From contig JALOTL010000011.1 of assembly GCA_025457915.1 (NCBI GenBank), positions 45,544 through 109,543 on the forward strand: a DNA stretch of 64,000 bases. The letters run 5' to 3'. Each line of letters begins with the position of its first letter. Within the stretch, counting starts at the first letter, position 1. Of the stretch, positions 27,962-37,511 are shown one piece after another. This DNA comes from Spirochaetota bacterium (lineage in GTDB: Bacteria; Spirochaetota; UBA4802; UBA5550). Under the pieces are notes generated by a model. It had not been told where the DNA came from and searched no databases. It was given only the letters and a program-made list of their open reading frames with translations. The position numbers were made by a program, and so were the translations under genes.

Positions 27962-29053
27962 ATGAAAAAGACGGCTTTATACCAGGAACACGTAAGACTG
28001 GGCGGAAACATGGTCGAGTTTGCAGGCTGGCAGCTGCCCGTGATGTACTCATCGATAGTGGAGGAGCATAATGCCACCAGGGGGAAGGCCGGTTTATTCG
28101 ATGTTTCCCACATGGGTGAGATTTCCGTATCAGGAAAGAGGTCCGCTGAATACTTATCGAGGCTCATACCCACAAGACTCGACAAACTGGAGAAGCAGAA
28201 GTCGATGTATTCAGTTTTCTGCAATGAGACGGGCGGCATCATCGATGACCTTTTCATTTACATGGCCGGTGAGAATGATTTTTTTCTCGTGGTAAACGCC
28301 GCGACTCTTGAAAAGGACCTGAACTGGATGCGTGAGCACCTGATCGACGGAGTCGATTTGTCGGACAGGTCTTCAGATTTGACAAAGATCGACCTCCAGG
28401 GGCCCAGGTCAAAAGACATCCTGGGAAAAATTATGAGCATTGATTCCCTTTCGAATCTCAGGAGGTTCTATTTCGGCACTTTCAAGTATCGTGGAAAAGA
28501 CGTAATGATATCACAGTCGGGGTATACGGGCGAATTCGGATTTGAAATATATATAGGCAATGAACTGGCTCCGAACATCTGGAACGACATCCTGGATTCC
28601 GGAAAGGAATTCGGGATCTTGCCGGTGGGTCTCGGCGCCCGGGACACTCTCAGACTCGAGTCCTGCTACTCGCTTTACGGGCACGAGCTGAACGACAATA
28701 TTTCTCCCATAGAGGCGGGGATAGGATGGATAGTGAGCTCATCCGCGGATTATATCGCAAAGAACGTTCTTGTAAAACAAAAGGCGGGCGGCGCTCCGAG
28801 GACCAATATAGTTTTCAAGATGAAAGACAGGGGGGTGCCGAGGGACGGATACAGGGTCTTGAAAAACGGCGAGGAAATCGGCTATGTAACGAGCGGAGGA
28901 TTTTCACCGACATTGAAGATCGGAATAGGCATGGCACTTGTAAAATCCGGCACCGTAAAAACAGGCGATGAATTTGATGTTCTTATCAGGGACAAATCGG
29001 TCAGGGCAACCGCAGTCGAACGGCCAATTTATAAATACAATGATATCAAATGA
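27962..29053 (+). CDS. gcvT: Glycine cleavage system T protein (aminomethyltransferase)
   Basis: Transfers the methylene group from aminomethyl-lipoyl H protein to tetrahydrofolate. The 363-residue length, N-terminal LGGNMVEFAGWQLPVMY, HMGEISVSG, the conserved Asp region in QSGYTGEFGFEIYI and LGARDTLRLESCYSLYGHE are typical. It starts 2 bp after the oxidoreductase stop, so the two are probably cotranscribed. gcvH and gcvP are not in this window. Confidence 0.93.
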   Translation: MKKTALYQEHVRLGGNMVEFAGWQLPVMYSSIVEEHNATRGKAGLFDVSHMGEISVSGKRSAEYLSRLIPTRLDKLEKQKSMYSVFCNETGGIIDDLFIYMAGENDFFLVVNAATLEKDLNWMREHLIDGVDLSDRSSDLTKIDLQGPRSKDILGKIMSIDSLSNLRRFYFGTFKYRGKDVMISQSGYTGEFGFEIYIGNELAPNIWNDILDSGKEFGILPVGLGARDTLRLESCYSLYGHELNDNISPIEAGIGWIVSSSADYIAKNVLVKQKAGGAPRTNIVFKMKDRGVPRDGYRVLKNGEEIGYVTSGGFSPTLKIGIGMALVKSGTVKTGDEFDVLIRDKSVRATAVERPIYKYNDIK

Positions 29054-29197
29054 TTTAAATTTCGATATAATATGATGCTTAACGGCATAATTAATTGGTA
29101 AAATTAACTGCATAAATTGTTGTACATTTTTCATTGATTTGTAATAATATTTATTGACTAAAAAAGGTGTCCATAAAAGGATGTTCCTGTCGGTAGA

Positions 29198-29216
29198 AAA
29201 CAGGGGATTCCTGTTT
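29198..29216 (+). other. 7-bp hairpin in the leader before the acyl-CoA synthetase region
   Basis: AAACAGG (29198-29204) and CCTGTTT (29210-29216) pair around a 5-base loop. An upstream TTCCTGTC at about 29184 could compete for ACAGG. There is no T-run, so this is a structure rather than a terminator. Confidence 0.35.
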
Positions 29217-29229
29217 CGGGTATCATAAT

Positions 29230-29450
29230 ATGGACGATCAAGTTCTTATTCTATCTGCCGTTTTGTTTCCTGTCCTTGGTGCTTTCCTGACAACACTGAC
29301 AAGTCAAATATCGCCCGGAATCAGAAATCTGCTTTCTTTAATATTCGTGCTGGCTCTGTTGCCCGCTTCATCATTGCTTGTGCCTTCGTTGATTTCCGGT
29401 AATAAACCCGAATTCAGGTTGATAATCTCACAATATAAAGGAGCTGCATT
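29230..29450 (+). pseudogene. Possible remnant of an antiporter-like membrane subunit (NuoM/MrpD N-terminus)
   Basis: An ORF from ATG 29230 encodes about 65 hydrophobic residues (LFPVLGAFLTTL, LLSLIFVLALLPASSLLVP) like the first two helices of complex I/Mrp antiporter-type subunits. The similarity stops just before the ribosome binding site of the next gene, and the frame runs into it. I read it as a truncated vestige. It could also be a small real membrane protein of up to 82 residues or a chance hydrophobic ORF. Confidence 0.3.
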
Positions 29451-31247
29451 ATGGGAAAAAAACATCTTGGAGACATGATAAGGGAAAGCGCTCAGAAATA
29501 CGGAGATAAAACCGCCATGCGATTCAAGTATGGAGGGCAGATGCAGGAGACTTCTTATAAAAAAATGGAGGTGATGGTCAGGGATGCCGCATTGTCGCTT
29601 CTCGAGCTCGACGCGAAGGAAGGAGAGATGATCGGTATTTTTTCCGGCAACAGGCCGGAATGGTCCATAAGCGACCTCGCCATTTTAACGATAAGGGGCG
29701 TTTCGGTTCCGATATATGCCACGAATACCGCGAAGCAGGCCGAGTACATCGTGAAGGATTCCGGCATCAAGATTATTTTTGTAGGAACGAAGGACCACTA
29801 CGATAAAGTGCAAACCTTCATTAACAAGATTGACAGGATAATCGTATTCGACGAATCCATACCGATTTCAGGTGATAAGGCCATGCGTTTTACTGAATTC
29901 CTGAAAATTGGGATGCAGTCAAAAAAGGAGAAAGAGCTTGAGGAGAGGATGAGTAAATCCTCGTCGGATGACCTTGCGACCCTGATTTATACATCCGGAA
30001 CCACGGGTGACCCCAAGGGTGTCATGCTGACACATTCGAATATTTTTCATCAGATCGATGGAATAATGGAACACTTTGTCATCACTCCCGAAGACAGGTC
30101 CCTGTCCTTTCTTCCTTTAAGCCATGCCTATGAAAGATCCTGGTCGTATATAGTATTTTACAATGGTGTTCAGAACAATTACATTTCTGATACCAAAAAG
30201 GTTCTTGAATACATGCAGGATGTGAAACCGACCTGCATGGTGAGCGTTCCGAGACTGTATGAAAAGATATATGCAACCGTTTATGACAGGCTCGAGAGGG
30301 CGTCCGGCCTAAAAAAAATTCTGTTTAACTGGTCCGTAAAGACAGGCCGGAAATACCAGTTCAAGAAAAAGGACCGAAAATTTATAGGTCCGTATCTCGC
30401 ATTCAGGCATTATATGGCTGACGGCCTTGTGCTTAAAAAACTTCGGGACATAGTAGGCGGGCATAAAAATTTTTTTTCGGCAGGCGGAGCGCCTCTCTCA
30501 ATCGAGATAGAAGAATTTTTTCTCTCGATAGGTCTCCTCGTTTGCCAGGGTTACGGCCTGACCGAAACGTCCCCGGTTATAAGCTGCAACAGGCCCGGTG
30601 ATTTTAAATTCGGCACTGTGGGCAAGATATTGAGGGACACCGAGGTGAAAATCGCCGACACCGGAGAGATACTCATCAGGGGCGGAAACCTGATGAAGGG
30701 TTATTACAACAAGCCTGAAGCGACTTCCGAGTCAATAGTAGACGGTTGGTTCCATACCGGCGATGTCGGAGTAATAGACCAGGACGGTTTCCTGAAAATT
30801 ACCGACAGGATCAAGGATTTGATCATCACCTCCCAGGGCAAGAACATTGCACCTCAGCATATAGAAACTATGGTAGGAAAGGATTATTTTATCGAGCAGA
30901 TAGCGACCATCGGCGACAAGAGAAAATACATATCCGCTCTTATCGTGCCTTCTTTTCAGGCGCTCGAGGAATGGGCCAGGGAGAACGGGATTTCCTATTC
31001 ATCAAGGGAGGATCTCATAAAGAATCCCGGGGTAATCGAGATGTACAGGAAAAGGATCGATGACCAGTCGAAGGAACTGGCGAATTATGAAAAAATAAAA
31101 AAATTCACCCTCCTTGCCGATGAGTTCACGCAGGATAATGGGGAATTGACGCCAACAATGAAGATAAAAAGAAAGGTTGTCGGTGAAAAGTATAAAGATA
31201 TAATCAATTCAATGTATACCGGAGACGGCGGCAGGGATTCAGATTGA
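29451..31247 (+). CDS. Long-chain acyl-CoA synthetase (AMP-forming, FadD15-like)
   Basis: Activates fatty acids to acyl-CoA through acyl-AMP. The 598-residue protein has the AMP-binding P-loop LIYTSGTTGDPKGVMLTHSN near 180, YGLTETSPVIS near 360, GWFHTGDVG and the catalytic-lysine region LTPTMKIKRK near the C-terminus. The architecture matches the large bacterial/mycobacterial FadD15-type synthetases. AAAGGAG sits before the ATG. Confidence 0.93.
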   Translation: MGKKHLGDMIRESAQKYGDKTAMRFKYGGQMQETSYKKMEVMVRDAALSLLELDAKEGEMIGIFSGNRPEWSISDLAILTIRGVSVPIYATNTAKQAEYIVKDSGIKIIFVGTKDHYDKVQTFINKIDRIIVFDESIPISGDKAMRFTEFLKIGMQSKKEKELEERMSKSSSDDLATLIYTSGTTGDPKGVMLTHSNIFHQIDGIMEHFVITPEDRSLSFLPLSHAYERSWSYIVFYNGVQNNYISDTKKVLEYMQDVKPTCMVSVPRLYEKIYATVYDRLERASGLKKILFNWSVKTGRKYQFKKKDRKFIGPYLAFRHYMADGLVLKKLRDIVGGHKNFFSAGGAPLSIEIEEFFLSIGLLVCQGYGLTETSPVISCNRPGDFKFGTVGKILRDTEVKIADTGEILIRGGNLMKGYYNKPEATSESIVDGWFHTGDVGVIDQDGFLKITDRIKDLIITSQGKNIAPQHIETMVGKDYFIEQIATIGDKRKYISALIVPSFQALEEWARENGISYSSREDLIKNPGVIEMYRKRIDDQSKELANYEKIKKFTLLADEFTQDNGELTPTMKIKRKVVGEKYKDIINSMYTGDGGRDSD

Positions 31248-31383
31248 TTTATCGGCACCTTTATAAATTTGATTTTTCATTATAAAACCATAGAAAGAAA
31301 TCTAATTTATACGTTGTAAATATCCACAAGGGAACATGCTGATTTGATTATTAGAGGTTCCCGTTTAATCGCTTTTAATGCAG

Positions 31384-31412
31384 GGGCCGGTCTTAGGACC
31401 GGCCCTTTTTTT
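31384..31412 (+). terminator. Rho-independent terminator
   Basis: A 9-bp GC-rich stem GGGCCGGTC / GACCGGCCC with loop TTAG is followed by seven T residues. It sits 137 bp after the acyl-CoA synthetase stop on the plus strand. The facing symporter gene ends at 31456. Confidence 0.92.
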
Positions 31413-31455
31413 GCATGACTGGTTTAAAATTGGACCGGCATCATGTCGATGTCCA

Positions 31456-32913
31456 TCAGCTTATTCCCTGAAACGACTTGTCCAGAATGGACTTGTCGGG
31501 TTTTTTTGTGAAAAGGCTTACTACCGGTATAATGATGAACGGCACAATCATTGCTGCGCAGGAGGCGATAGGTGAATTTGCCGGGCCGAGAATGAAGAAA
31601 AGGGCGATATTGGTCGTAAGGCCAGTTATCATACCGGCAACCGCGCCGGCCATGGTTACGCCCTTCCAGTAAAGCCCGTAAATGTAAGGGGCCATGAAGG
31701 ATCCCGCAATCGCCCCCCAGGATAGTGACATCAGCGTAACAATGATCGCGAATTCGAATTTTGCTATGAAAAATGATATCAGGATGAAAACCCCGCTGAG
31801 AAATCTCATCATTGCCAGTGAATTTTCCTTTGATATCTCCGGATTTATGTGTCCCTTGTAGAGGTCTATAGCTACCGAAGAAGATGAAACGAGAACAAGG
31901 GATGACAGGGTTGACATCGATGCAGACAGTACGAGCAGAAGGATTAAGGCCATCAGGATCTCGGGAAGATTATTGGTCAGCAGGTCCGGGATAAGCCTGT
32001 CGAAGGCAGGCGCTCCGTTCACCACCGGGACCGAATCGTAGAAGATATGAGTCATGGCGCCGGTAAAATACGCTGTGAAAGTAATGACCAGAGAGAAGAA
32101 CAGGGTAATGACGGCGGCCTTGGTTATCACCGATTCGTTTTTTATCGCGTAGAATTTTTGAACCATCTGTGGCATTCCCCATGTGCCGAATGATGTCATG
32201 ATTACAAGCGATGCCAGGATCAGGTAGCTGTTCAATGAAAGAGGCGGAACATGTGCCGAATATTTTTCAGTTATGGATGAAACCACCTCGACTAATCCGC
32301 CTCCCTTGCCGACGAAGATGCCGACCATCAAAAAGCATCCCACAAGCATTATGAGACCCTGTATGAAATCCGTCAGGGTTATGGCAAAGTACCCGCCGAG
32401 CACCAGGTAGACGCCTGTTATCATTATCATTATGAAAAGCGCAAGGTCATAGGAAATTTTGAAGTTTGCCTCAAAGAGATGACCCAGTCCCTTGAAGACG
32501 GATGCGGAATATGGGAGAAGGAAAATGAAAATAATAACCGCCGTGAAGATCTTTATATACTTTCCTCCGTATCTTTCATGCAGGAACTCAGGCATGGTCA
32601 TCACATCCAGGTTTTGCGTCATTATTCTGGTCCTTCTGCCGAGGATCAGCCATGAAAGCAGGGCTCCTATGAAAGAATTTCCCGCGGCTATCCAGAGACT
32701 GTTCAGGCCGAAACCCCAGCCCAGTTTGCCGGCGAATCCGATGAAGAGTACGGCCGAAAAATAAGTCGTGCCGTAGGCGAAGGCGGATACCCAGGGTCCC
32801 ACCGTCCTTCCGCCGAGGAAAAAGTCATTCAGGGACGACGTTTTTTTCATACCCCAGAAACCTATCACAATCATAACCACCAGAAAAACTGATAAAAGAA
32901 TTATGGACCACAT
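31456..32913 (-). CDS. Sodium/solute symporter (SSS family)
   Basis: A 485-residue polytopic protein with about 13 membrane helices. SSS signatures include DFFLGGRTVGPWVSAFA near 30, FAGKLGWGFGLNS near 60 and SMSTLSSLVLVSSS near 330 in the sodium-site helix. It resembles the proline/pantothenate branch, but substrate cannot be assigned. The start has AAGGA upstream. It stands alone between intergenic regions. Confidence 0.88.
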   Translation of the reverse strand: MWSIILLSVFLVVMIVIGFWGMKKTSSLNDFFLGGRTVGPWVSAFAYGTTYFSAVLFIGFAGKLGWGFGLNSLWIAAGNSFIGALLSWLILGRRTRIMTQNLDVMTMPEFLHERYGGKYIKIFTAVIIFIFLLPYSASVFKGLGHLFEANFKISYDLALFIMIMITGVYLVLGGYFAITLTDFIQGLIMLVGCFLMVGIFVGKGGGLVEVVSSITEKYSAHVPPLSLNSYLILASLVIMTSFGTWGMPQMVQKFYAIKNESVITKAAVITLFFSLVITFTAYFTGAMTHIFYDSVPVVNGAPAFDRLIPDLLTNNLPEILMALILLLVLSASMSTLSSLVLVSSSSVAIDLYKGHINPEISKENSLAMMRFLSGVFILISFFIAKFEFAIIVTLMSLSWGAIAGSFMAPYIYGLYWKGVTMAGAVAGMITGLTTNIALFFILGPANSPIASCAAMIVPFIIIPVVSLFTKKPDKSILDKSFQGIS

Positions 32914-33069
32914 ATAGATTAATCCTTTAATTAATTTAATTTTTTCCCGTTATCCAGAAAGAATTTCCGGGAAAGATCATCAAGCAAAATCGATTAATGA
33001 TTATTTACAGTGGAATGCAGTCAAGTTAATATTTAAAGACTGACGCTGTTAAGGGGTGAAAGTTATATT

Positions 33070-33579
33070 TTACTGAATGAGTATTCCGCATCTGGAGCAC
33101 TTTATCGTTTCGCCTTCGAGAAAAATTTTTTCAAGCGGCGATCCGCAGGAGGGACAGAACTTGTACTGTACATTTTCTATTTTTGTTCCTTCTATAAAAA
33201 ATTCATCCGTCGTCCTGTCGAAAAAACCCTTGATCAGTCCGAGGGACAGGGCCCTTGAGAGGTATCTGGATGCGTCCGGAAGGGGGACGTTCATCTGCTG
33301 TGACAGGTCGATAAGCCTTATTCTTCTGTGGGATTTTATCACGCTGGCCGCGGTTTCAACCAGGTCGTTTTCTTTTTTTATTCTTTTGGCCAGTAAAATA
33401 AGTATGGCACCGCTTATCATAAATGCAGTGGAAGCAATTGCTATGGGTATGCCGTTTTTCGATTGCTCGGATTCCTTATCAACTGACATTGCAATTCCTA
33501 TGACGAATATGAAAATACCCATTATCAGCAATGTAAAACCGGTAAATTTCAAAAATGCATGTTTGATGGTTCTAATCAT
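33070..33579 (-). CDS. Membrane protein with winged-helix-like segment and C-terminal zinc ribbon
   Basis: The 169-residue protein has two membrane helices (about 10-32 and 45-65). A helical region follows (LIDLSQQMNVPLPDASRYLSRALSLGLIKG) that reads like a winged-helix DNA- or protein-binding fold. It ends in a CPSCG...CSRCG zinc ribbon. I do not recognise a named family. It is divergent from the symporter and 45 bp from the response regulator on the same strand. Confidence 0.6.
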   Translation of the reverse strand: MIRTIKHAFLKFTGFTLLIMGIFIFVIGIAMSVDKESEQSKNGIPIAIASTAFMISGAILILLAKRIKKENDLVETAASVIKSHRRIRLIDLSQQMNVPLPDASRYLSRALSLGLIKGFFDRTTDEFFIEGTKIENVQYKFCPSCGSPLEKIFLEGETIKCSRCGILIQ

Positions 33580-33624
33580 ATGGATTCATTTATTCAAAGT
33601 TCATCTTAACCCGTTACTTTCTTG

Positions 33625-34026
33625 TCAAGCCGAGTTTTTTTCGAGATTATGTCTTTGTATCGCGGTTGATATAATTGAAAAAAGGTCTTTTCTGCTGACG
33701 GGTTTTATAATATAACCGTAATGCTTGCTCTTGTCAGCCCTGTTGATTGTGCTCGGATCAGTGCTTGCCGTCAGATATACGATCGGGACGTTGATTTTTT
33801 TTATGATACTCTCATTGGCCTGTATTCCATCAAGCTCATCCATCAGCATGATATCCATCAATATCAAATCAGGCTTGATTTCATCGACTTTTTCAACGGC
33901 CTCCCGGCCCGTGGAAATTACGGCTGATACCTCGTAGCCGTTTTTCTCAAGCATATGTTTGATATCCAGCGCTGTTATTGCTTCGTCCTCCACGAGCATT
34001 ATTTTTTGTTTGGTCATATCATTCAT
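33625..34026 (-). CDS. Single-domain response regulator (CheY-like receiver)
   Basis: A stand-alone receiver domain of 133 residues. It has an acidic pair VEDE near residue 12, phosphoacceptor Asp in LILMDIMLMDELDG, TAS and the conserved Lys in GYIIKPVSRK. No output domain is attached, so it probably works through protein interaction. The DELDGI insert after the phosphoacceptor is common in receivers paired with PAS-type kinases; no kinase is adjacent. Confidence 0.9.
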   Translation of the reverse strand: MNDMTKQKIMLVEDEAITALDIKHMLEKNGYEVSAVISTGREAVEKVDEIKPDLILMDIMLMDELDGIQANESIIKKINVPIVYLTASTDPSTINRADKSKHYGYIIKPVSRKDLFSIISTAIQRHNLEKNSA

Positions 34027-34270
34027 GCGCTAAAAAAAAATAATTCAACAATTACGAATTTTAAAACCATTTAGAAGTTCTGTATAAATATATCTTTAAT
34101 ATACAATTTATGCAAGTATAATATGCAAAAAAATCTTTTACTGACAATTTATTCTTCAATGTCTTAAAACCGGTCTTCAATCAAGAATAAAATACTTGTA
34201 ATAATATGATGCATTAAAAATATTGATCCAGTTGAAATTTTATTGAAATGAAATTGTTTCGGAGATTCCG

Positions 34271-34654
34271 ATGATTATTATTGATTTTGAAAAACAGGGC
34301 GGTCTTGTACCGGTAATCGCACAGGATTCATCAAGCGGTGAAGTTCTTATGCTGGCTTATATGAACAGGGAATCATTCGAACTTACCCTTAAAACAGGCA
34401 TTGTCCATTACTGGAGCAGGTCCAGGGGCAAGCTCTGGAAAAAGGGCGAATCTTCCGGGAACGTCCAGGAAGTAAGGGAGATAAGAGTTGACTGTGATAA
34501 TGATTCCATACTCATCAAGGTTAACCAGATCGGCGAAGCCGCCTGCCATACAGGCTACAGGAGCTGTTTTCATAATCTGGTATCAAACGGTTTCCTGAAA
34601 AAGGACGGCATCAAGGTTTTTGATCCAGAAAAGGTTTATGGAGAAAAAAAATGA
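34271..34654 (+). CDS. hisI: Phosphoribosyl-AMP cyclohydrolase
   Basis: Third step of histidine biosynthesis. The 127-residue monofunctional HisI has [32 protein letters not shown], the metal site region VDCDNDS and the zinc-cysteine motif [19 protein letters not shown] precedes the ATG. The gene overlaps hisG by 4 bp. Confidence 0.95.
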   Translation: MIIIDFEKQGGLVPVIAQDSSSGEVLMLAYMNRESFELTLKTGIVHYWSRSRGKLWKKGESSGNVQEVREIRVDCDNDSILIKVNQIGEAACHTGYRSCFHNLVSNGFLKKDGIKVFDPEKVYGEKK

Positions 34655-35544
34655 GCGGGCAGATCAAATTGGGTATTCCCAAGGGCAGTCTGGAGAAGGC
34701 CACGATCGACTATTTCCAGAAGGCGGGATGGAAGATATCGGTCTCTTCAAGAAATTATTTTCCATCAATTGACGACACTGAAATTGTCTGTTCGCTGGTC
34801 AGGGCCCAGGAGATGGCGAGGTATATTGAAAGCGGCGTTCTTGATCTCGGTCTTACCGGTCTTGACTGGATACTGGAAAACGAATCCGATGTTTCAATAA
34901 TCACAGATCTTATTTATTCGAAGGTCAGCACCCGAAAAGCCAAATGGGTCCTCGCGGTTCCCGAAGATTCCGATATTAAAACCATTGAAGACTGCTCCGG
35001 AAAAACAATTTCAACCGAGCTGGTGAACTTTACGAAAAAATTTTTTTCCGACAGGAATATTCATGTCAAGGTGGAATTTTCATGGGGCGCTACCGAGGCC
35101 AAGGTTGTCGAGGGACTTGTGGATGCGATCGTTGAGGTTACTGAAACAGGATCAACCATAAAGGCCCACGGCTTAAAAATAATCCATACCCTTCTCGAAA
35201 CCAATACCAAGCTTGTCGCCAATAAAAAAAGTCTGCTTGACCCATGGAAAAAGGAAAAAATAAGCCAGGTAGCCATTCTTCTCAGGGGCGCACTCAGGGC
35301 GGAGAACATGGTCGGACTTAAAATGAACGTCCCGAAGAATAAAATCGAGGATATCATCAAAATAATTCCGAGTCTCAACGCACCGACCATATCCCAGCTT
35401 CATGATAAAGAATGGCTGTCGATTGAATCTGTCATCAACGAAGCCGTGGTCAGGGAAATCATTCCAAGGCTGATTTCGGCCGGCGCCGACGGCATCATCG
35501 AATACCCCCTCAACAAGGTGGTAAATAAAAAAGACATACTATAG
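34651..35544 (+). CDS. hisG: ATP phosphoribosyltransferase, long form
   Basis: First and regulated step of histidine biosynthesis. At 297 residues it is the HisG-L type with a C-terminal regulatory domain (about 225-297), so no HisZ partner is needed. Seen motifs include [23 protein letters not shown], the PRPP loop [14 protein letters not shown] and a C-terminal ACT-like region. It overlaps the convergent HATPase gene by 6 bp. Confidence 0.93.
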   Translation: MSGQIKLGIPKGSLEKATIDYFQKAGWKISVSSRNYFPSIDDTEIVCSLVRAQEMARYIESGVLDLGLTGLDWILENESDVSIITDLIYSKVSTRKAKWVLAVPEDSDIKTIEDCSGKTISTELVNFTKKFFSDRNIHVKVEFSWGATEAKVVEGLVDAIVEVTETGSTIKAHGLKIIHTLLETNTKLVANKKSLLDPWKKEKISQVAILLRGALRAENMVGLKMNVPKNKIEDIIKIIPSLNAPTISQLHDKEWLSIESVINEAVVREIIPRLISAGADGIIEYPLNKVVNKKDIL

Positions 35545-36210
35545 GAGTTCGAGTGGGAGCCTGAGGGATGCCACTGTTTTGTCCTCGAGGGTATTTATTG
35601 AAAATTTATCCTGGGGGACGCCGAGATTTTTTATCATCATTGAAATCAATATCAATCCCAAACCCGCTCCTTCCTTGTACTCGTCGTCGTCATTATTCAT
35701 AAAGTATTCCGTTATATCATCAAATACCCTGGCGGCCTTAAGTTTTTTATTGACGTTCTCCAGTTCAAGGTCTGTCATCCTTGAAGGGTTTGTAACATAA
35801 ACATTCAGATTGCCGTTTTCCCAGAAAATATCTACCAGGGCGCGTATCTTTTGCTTTCTGGCGATTCTTTCGAGATTTGAAGCTTTCTCCCTGCTGATCT
35901 CCAGCTTAAATAATTTCAAAGCCGTTTCATAATTGATGATATTTTCAGAATTATTTTTAGACCTGTAGTCCTCGAAATATATATTTTTAAAATTTGCCTT
36001 GATCGCGTTGATTAACAGTTCTTTTACTATTGTATACAGGGCGGGAAGGAGATCTGGTTTTTTATATTTTTTAAGCATGAGTTCCAGTACGGTGTGAAGT
36101 TTTTGTTCAACATTCTCGCTTACTGAATAGGCGATGATTCTGATTCTTTTATTATCAATAATAGCCTTGTTGATTAATTCACCTGTTTTTGCAGAATAGT
36201 TATTGTTCAT
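35539..36210 (-). CDS. HATPase-domain protein (histidine kinase-like ATPase)
   Basis: A 223-residue soluble protein. A Bergerat-fold N-box ([16 protein letters not shown]) and G-box ([18 protein letters not shown]) are visible, with an inserted helical region between them (about 85-135). There is no phosphoacceptor His domain, transmembrane segment or receiver. It could be an anti-sigma or kinase-like regulator, or a modifier that acts with the stand-alone receiver at 33625. That link is inference only. Confidence 0.65.
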   Translation of the reverse strand: MNNNYSAKTGELINKAIIDNKRIRIIAYSVSENVEQKLHTVLELMLKKYKKPDLLPALYTIVKELLINAIKANFKNIYFEDYRSKNNSENIINYETALKLFKLEISREKASNLERIARKQKIRALVDIFWENGNLNVYVTNPSRMTDLELENVNKKLKAARVFDDITEYFMNNDDDEYKEGAGLGLILISMMIKNLGVPQDKFSINTLEDKTVASLRLPLELL

Positions 36211-36451
36211 ATTGGTAAAATGTGATCAGTTTTCTCTTTGTTTAACAAAAATCCTGCATGTTTTCAATCAATTTTACATTTATGAAGACTTTTTTATATT
36301 TTTTAAAATTGCACAATAAAATATGATTGAATTTTAATAATAGGATTATAATTGTAATTAGTCAAAGACTAAATCGGTCAATCTTGTAATTCGCCCTTAA
36401 ATATTTCTAATAACTATCAAAGAACCCGCTGCTCCACAGGGGAGGTATAAG

Positions 36452-37378
36452 ATGAATTCCGGCGATAATATCCAGCTGTCAAAAATCATTGAATCTGATA
36501 CAGGTGCTAATTATTTAAAAGAAGCATTAAAGATTCTTCATCATCATTATCCCAGGAGAATGACTTCGAGGATAAAAAAATGTTCCAAGCTTGTGTCGAT
36601 ACTTTTTGAAGGGAAATTTCCAGGTTATAAGTCATGCAACACGGAATATCACGATTTCGAGCATACCATTGATGCGTTGACCGCGGTTTCGAGGCTGATG
36701 GACGGATACATTATCACCAGGCAAAAAATGGATGAGCGCCTCGCGGAAAATCTGCTGATGGCCGCTCTGCTGCATGATACGGGCTATATCCAGGAATCAT
36801 GGGACAAAGATGGAACGGGCGCAAAATACACCTCGAGCCATGTCGAAAGGAGCATCGCCTTCATAAAGAAAAATCATGCCATATTCGGAGTCGAGGCATC
36901 AGAACTGGATGAGATTTCCAGATTGATCAAATCGACCGGTCTGACCATAAAACTTGATTCAATACAATTCATAAATGACGAGGAAAAAATTGCCGGCACT
37001 ATCCTCGGCACCGCTGATCTCCTGGGACAGATGTCCAGTCGTATATATCTTGAAAAGCTGCTTTTCCTTTATTATGAATTCAGGGAGGCAAACATACCGG
37101 GCTTTAATACTGAATTCGATATATTGAGGAAAACCCTTGAATTCTATGAGGTAACAAAAAAGAGATTCGAAAATTCTTATCTTGGTTCATACAATTTTGC
37201 AAGATTTCATTTCAAAGAGAGGCACGGGCTTGACAGGAATTTGTACCTTGAGGCCATTGAAAAAAATATCGCATATATCCATAAAATTATCGAGGATGAT
37301 ACGACAAATTTCAGGCATAAACTTAAAAGGGGAAGCTGGATTAACCAGGACAGGTATAATCAGAATTCACTTCAATAG
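36452..37378 (+). CDS. HD-domain phosphohydrolase, possibly cyclic-nucleotide phosphodiesterase-like
   Basis: The 308-residue cytoplasmic protein has YHDFEHTIDAL near residue 68 and ALLHDTGY near 107, the arrangement of HD-type phosphodiesterases with a YHxxxH first motif. A later Asp region (LGTADLLGQM) could be the third metal ligand. It has no sensor domain. It is preceded by a strong GGGGAGG ribosome binding site. Substrate is unknown; cNMP is plausible because the window encodes two adenylate cyclases. Confidence 0.65.
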   Translation: MNSGDNIQLSKIIESDTGANYLKEALKILHHHYPRRMTSRIKKCSKLVSILFEGKFPGYKSCNTEYHDFEHTIDALTAVSRLMDGYIITRQKMDERLAENLLMAALLHDTGYIQESWDKDGTGAKYTSSHVERSIAFIKKNHAIFGVEASELDEISRLIKSTGLTIKLDSIQFINDEEKIAGTILGTADLLGQMSSRIYLEKLLFLYYEFREANIPGFNTEFDILRKTLEFYEVTKKRFENSYLGSYNFARFHFKERHGLDRNLYLEAIEKNIAYIHKIIEDDTTNFRHKLKRGSWINQDRYNQNSLQ

Positions 37379-37401
37379 GGATTACGATAAGTGTCGGCGT
37401 G

Positions 37402-37436
37402 ATGTCCCGCCATACTTCATGGCGGGACATTTTTTT
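37402..37436 (+). terminator. Rho-independent terminator of the HD gene
   Basis: A 12-bp perfect stem ATGTCCCGCCAT / ATGGCGGGACAT with 5-base loop, followed by six T residues. Confidence 0.95.
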
Positions 37437-37458
37437 ATCGTTATTCAATGGGATAAAT

Positions 37459-37486
37459 AAAAAACCCGCCATTAGACGGGTTTTTT
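37459..37486. terminator. Bidirectional terminator between convergent genes
   Basis: A CCCG/CGGG core flanked by A6 and T6 with an 8-base loop works on both strands. On the minus strand it follows the OmpL47-like gene that ends at 37512 and probably terminates it. Confidence 0.8.
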
Positions 37487-37511
37487 ATTTAATGAAAATA
37501 AAGTTATAACT

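Noticed and set aside
34571..35544. hisI-hisG pair as a sign of a full histidine operon
   Set aside because: No other his genes occur in the window, and the two are ordinary; no further claim is possible.
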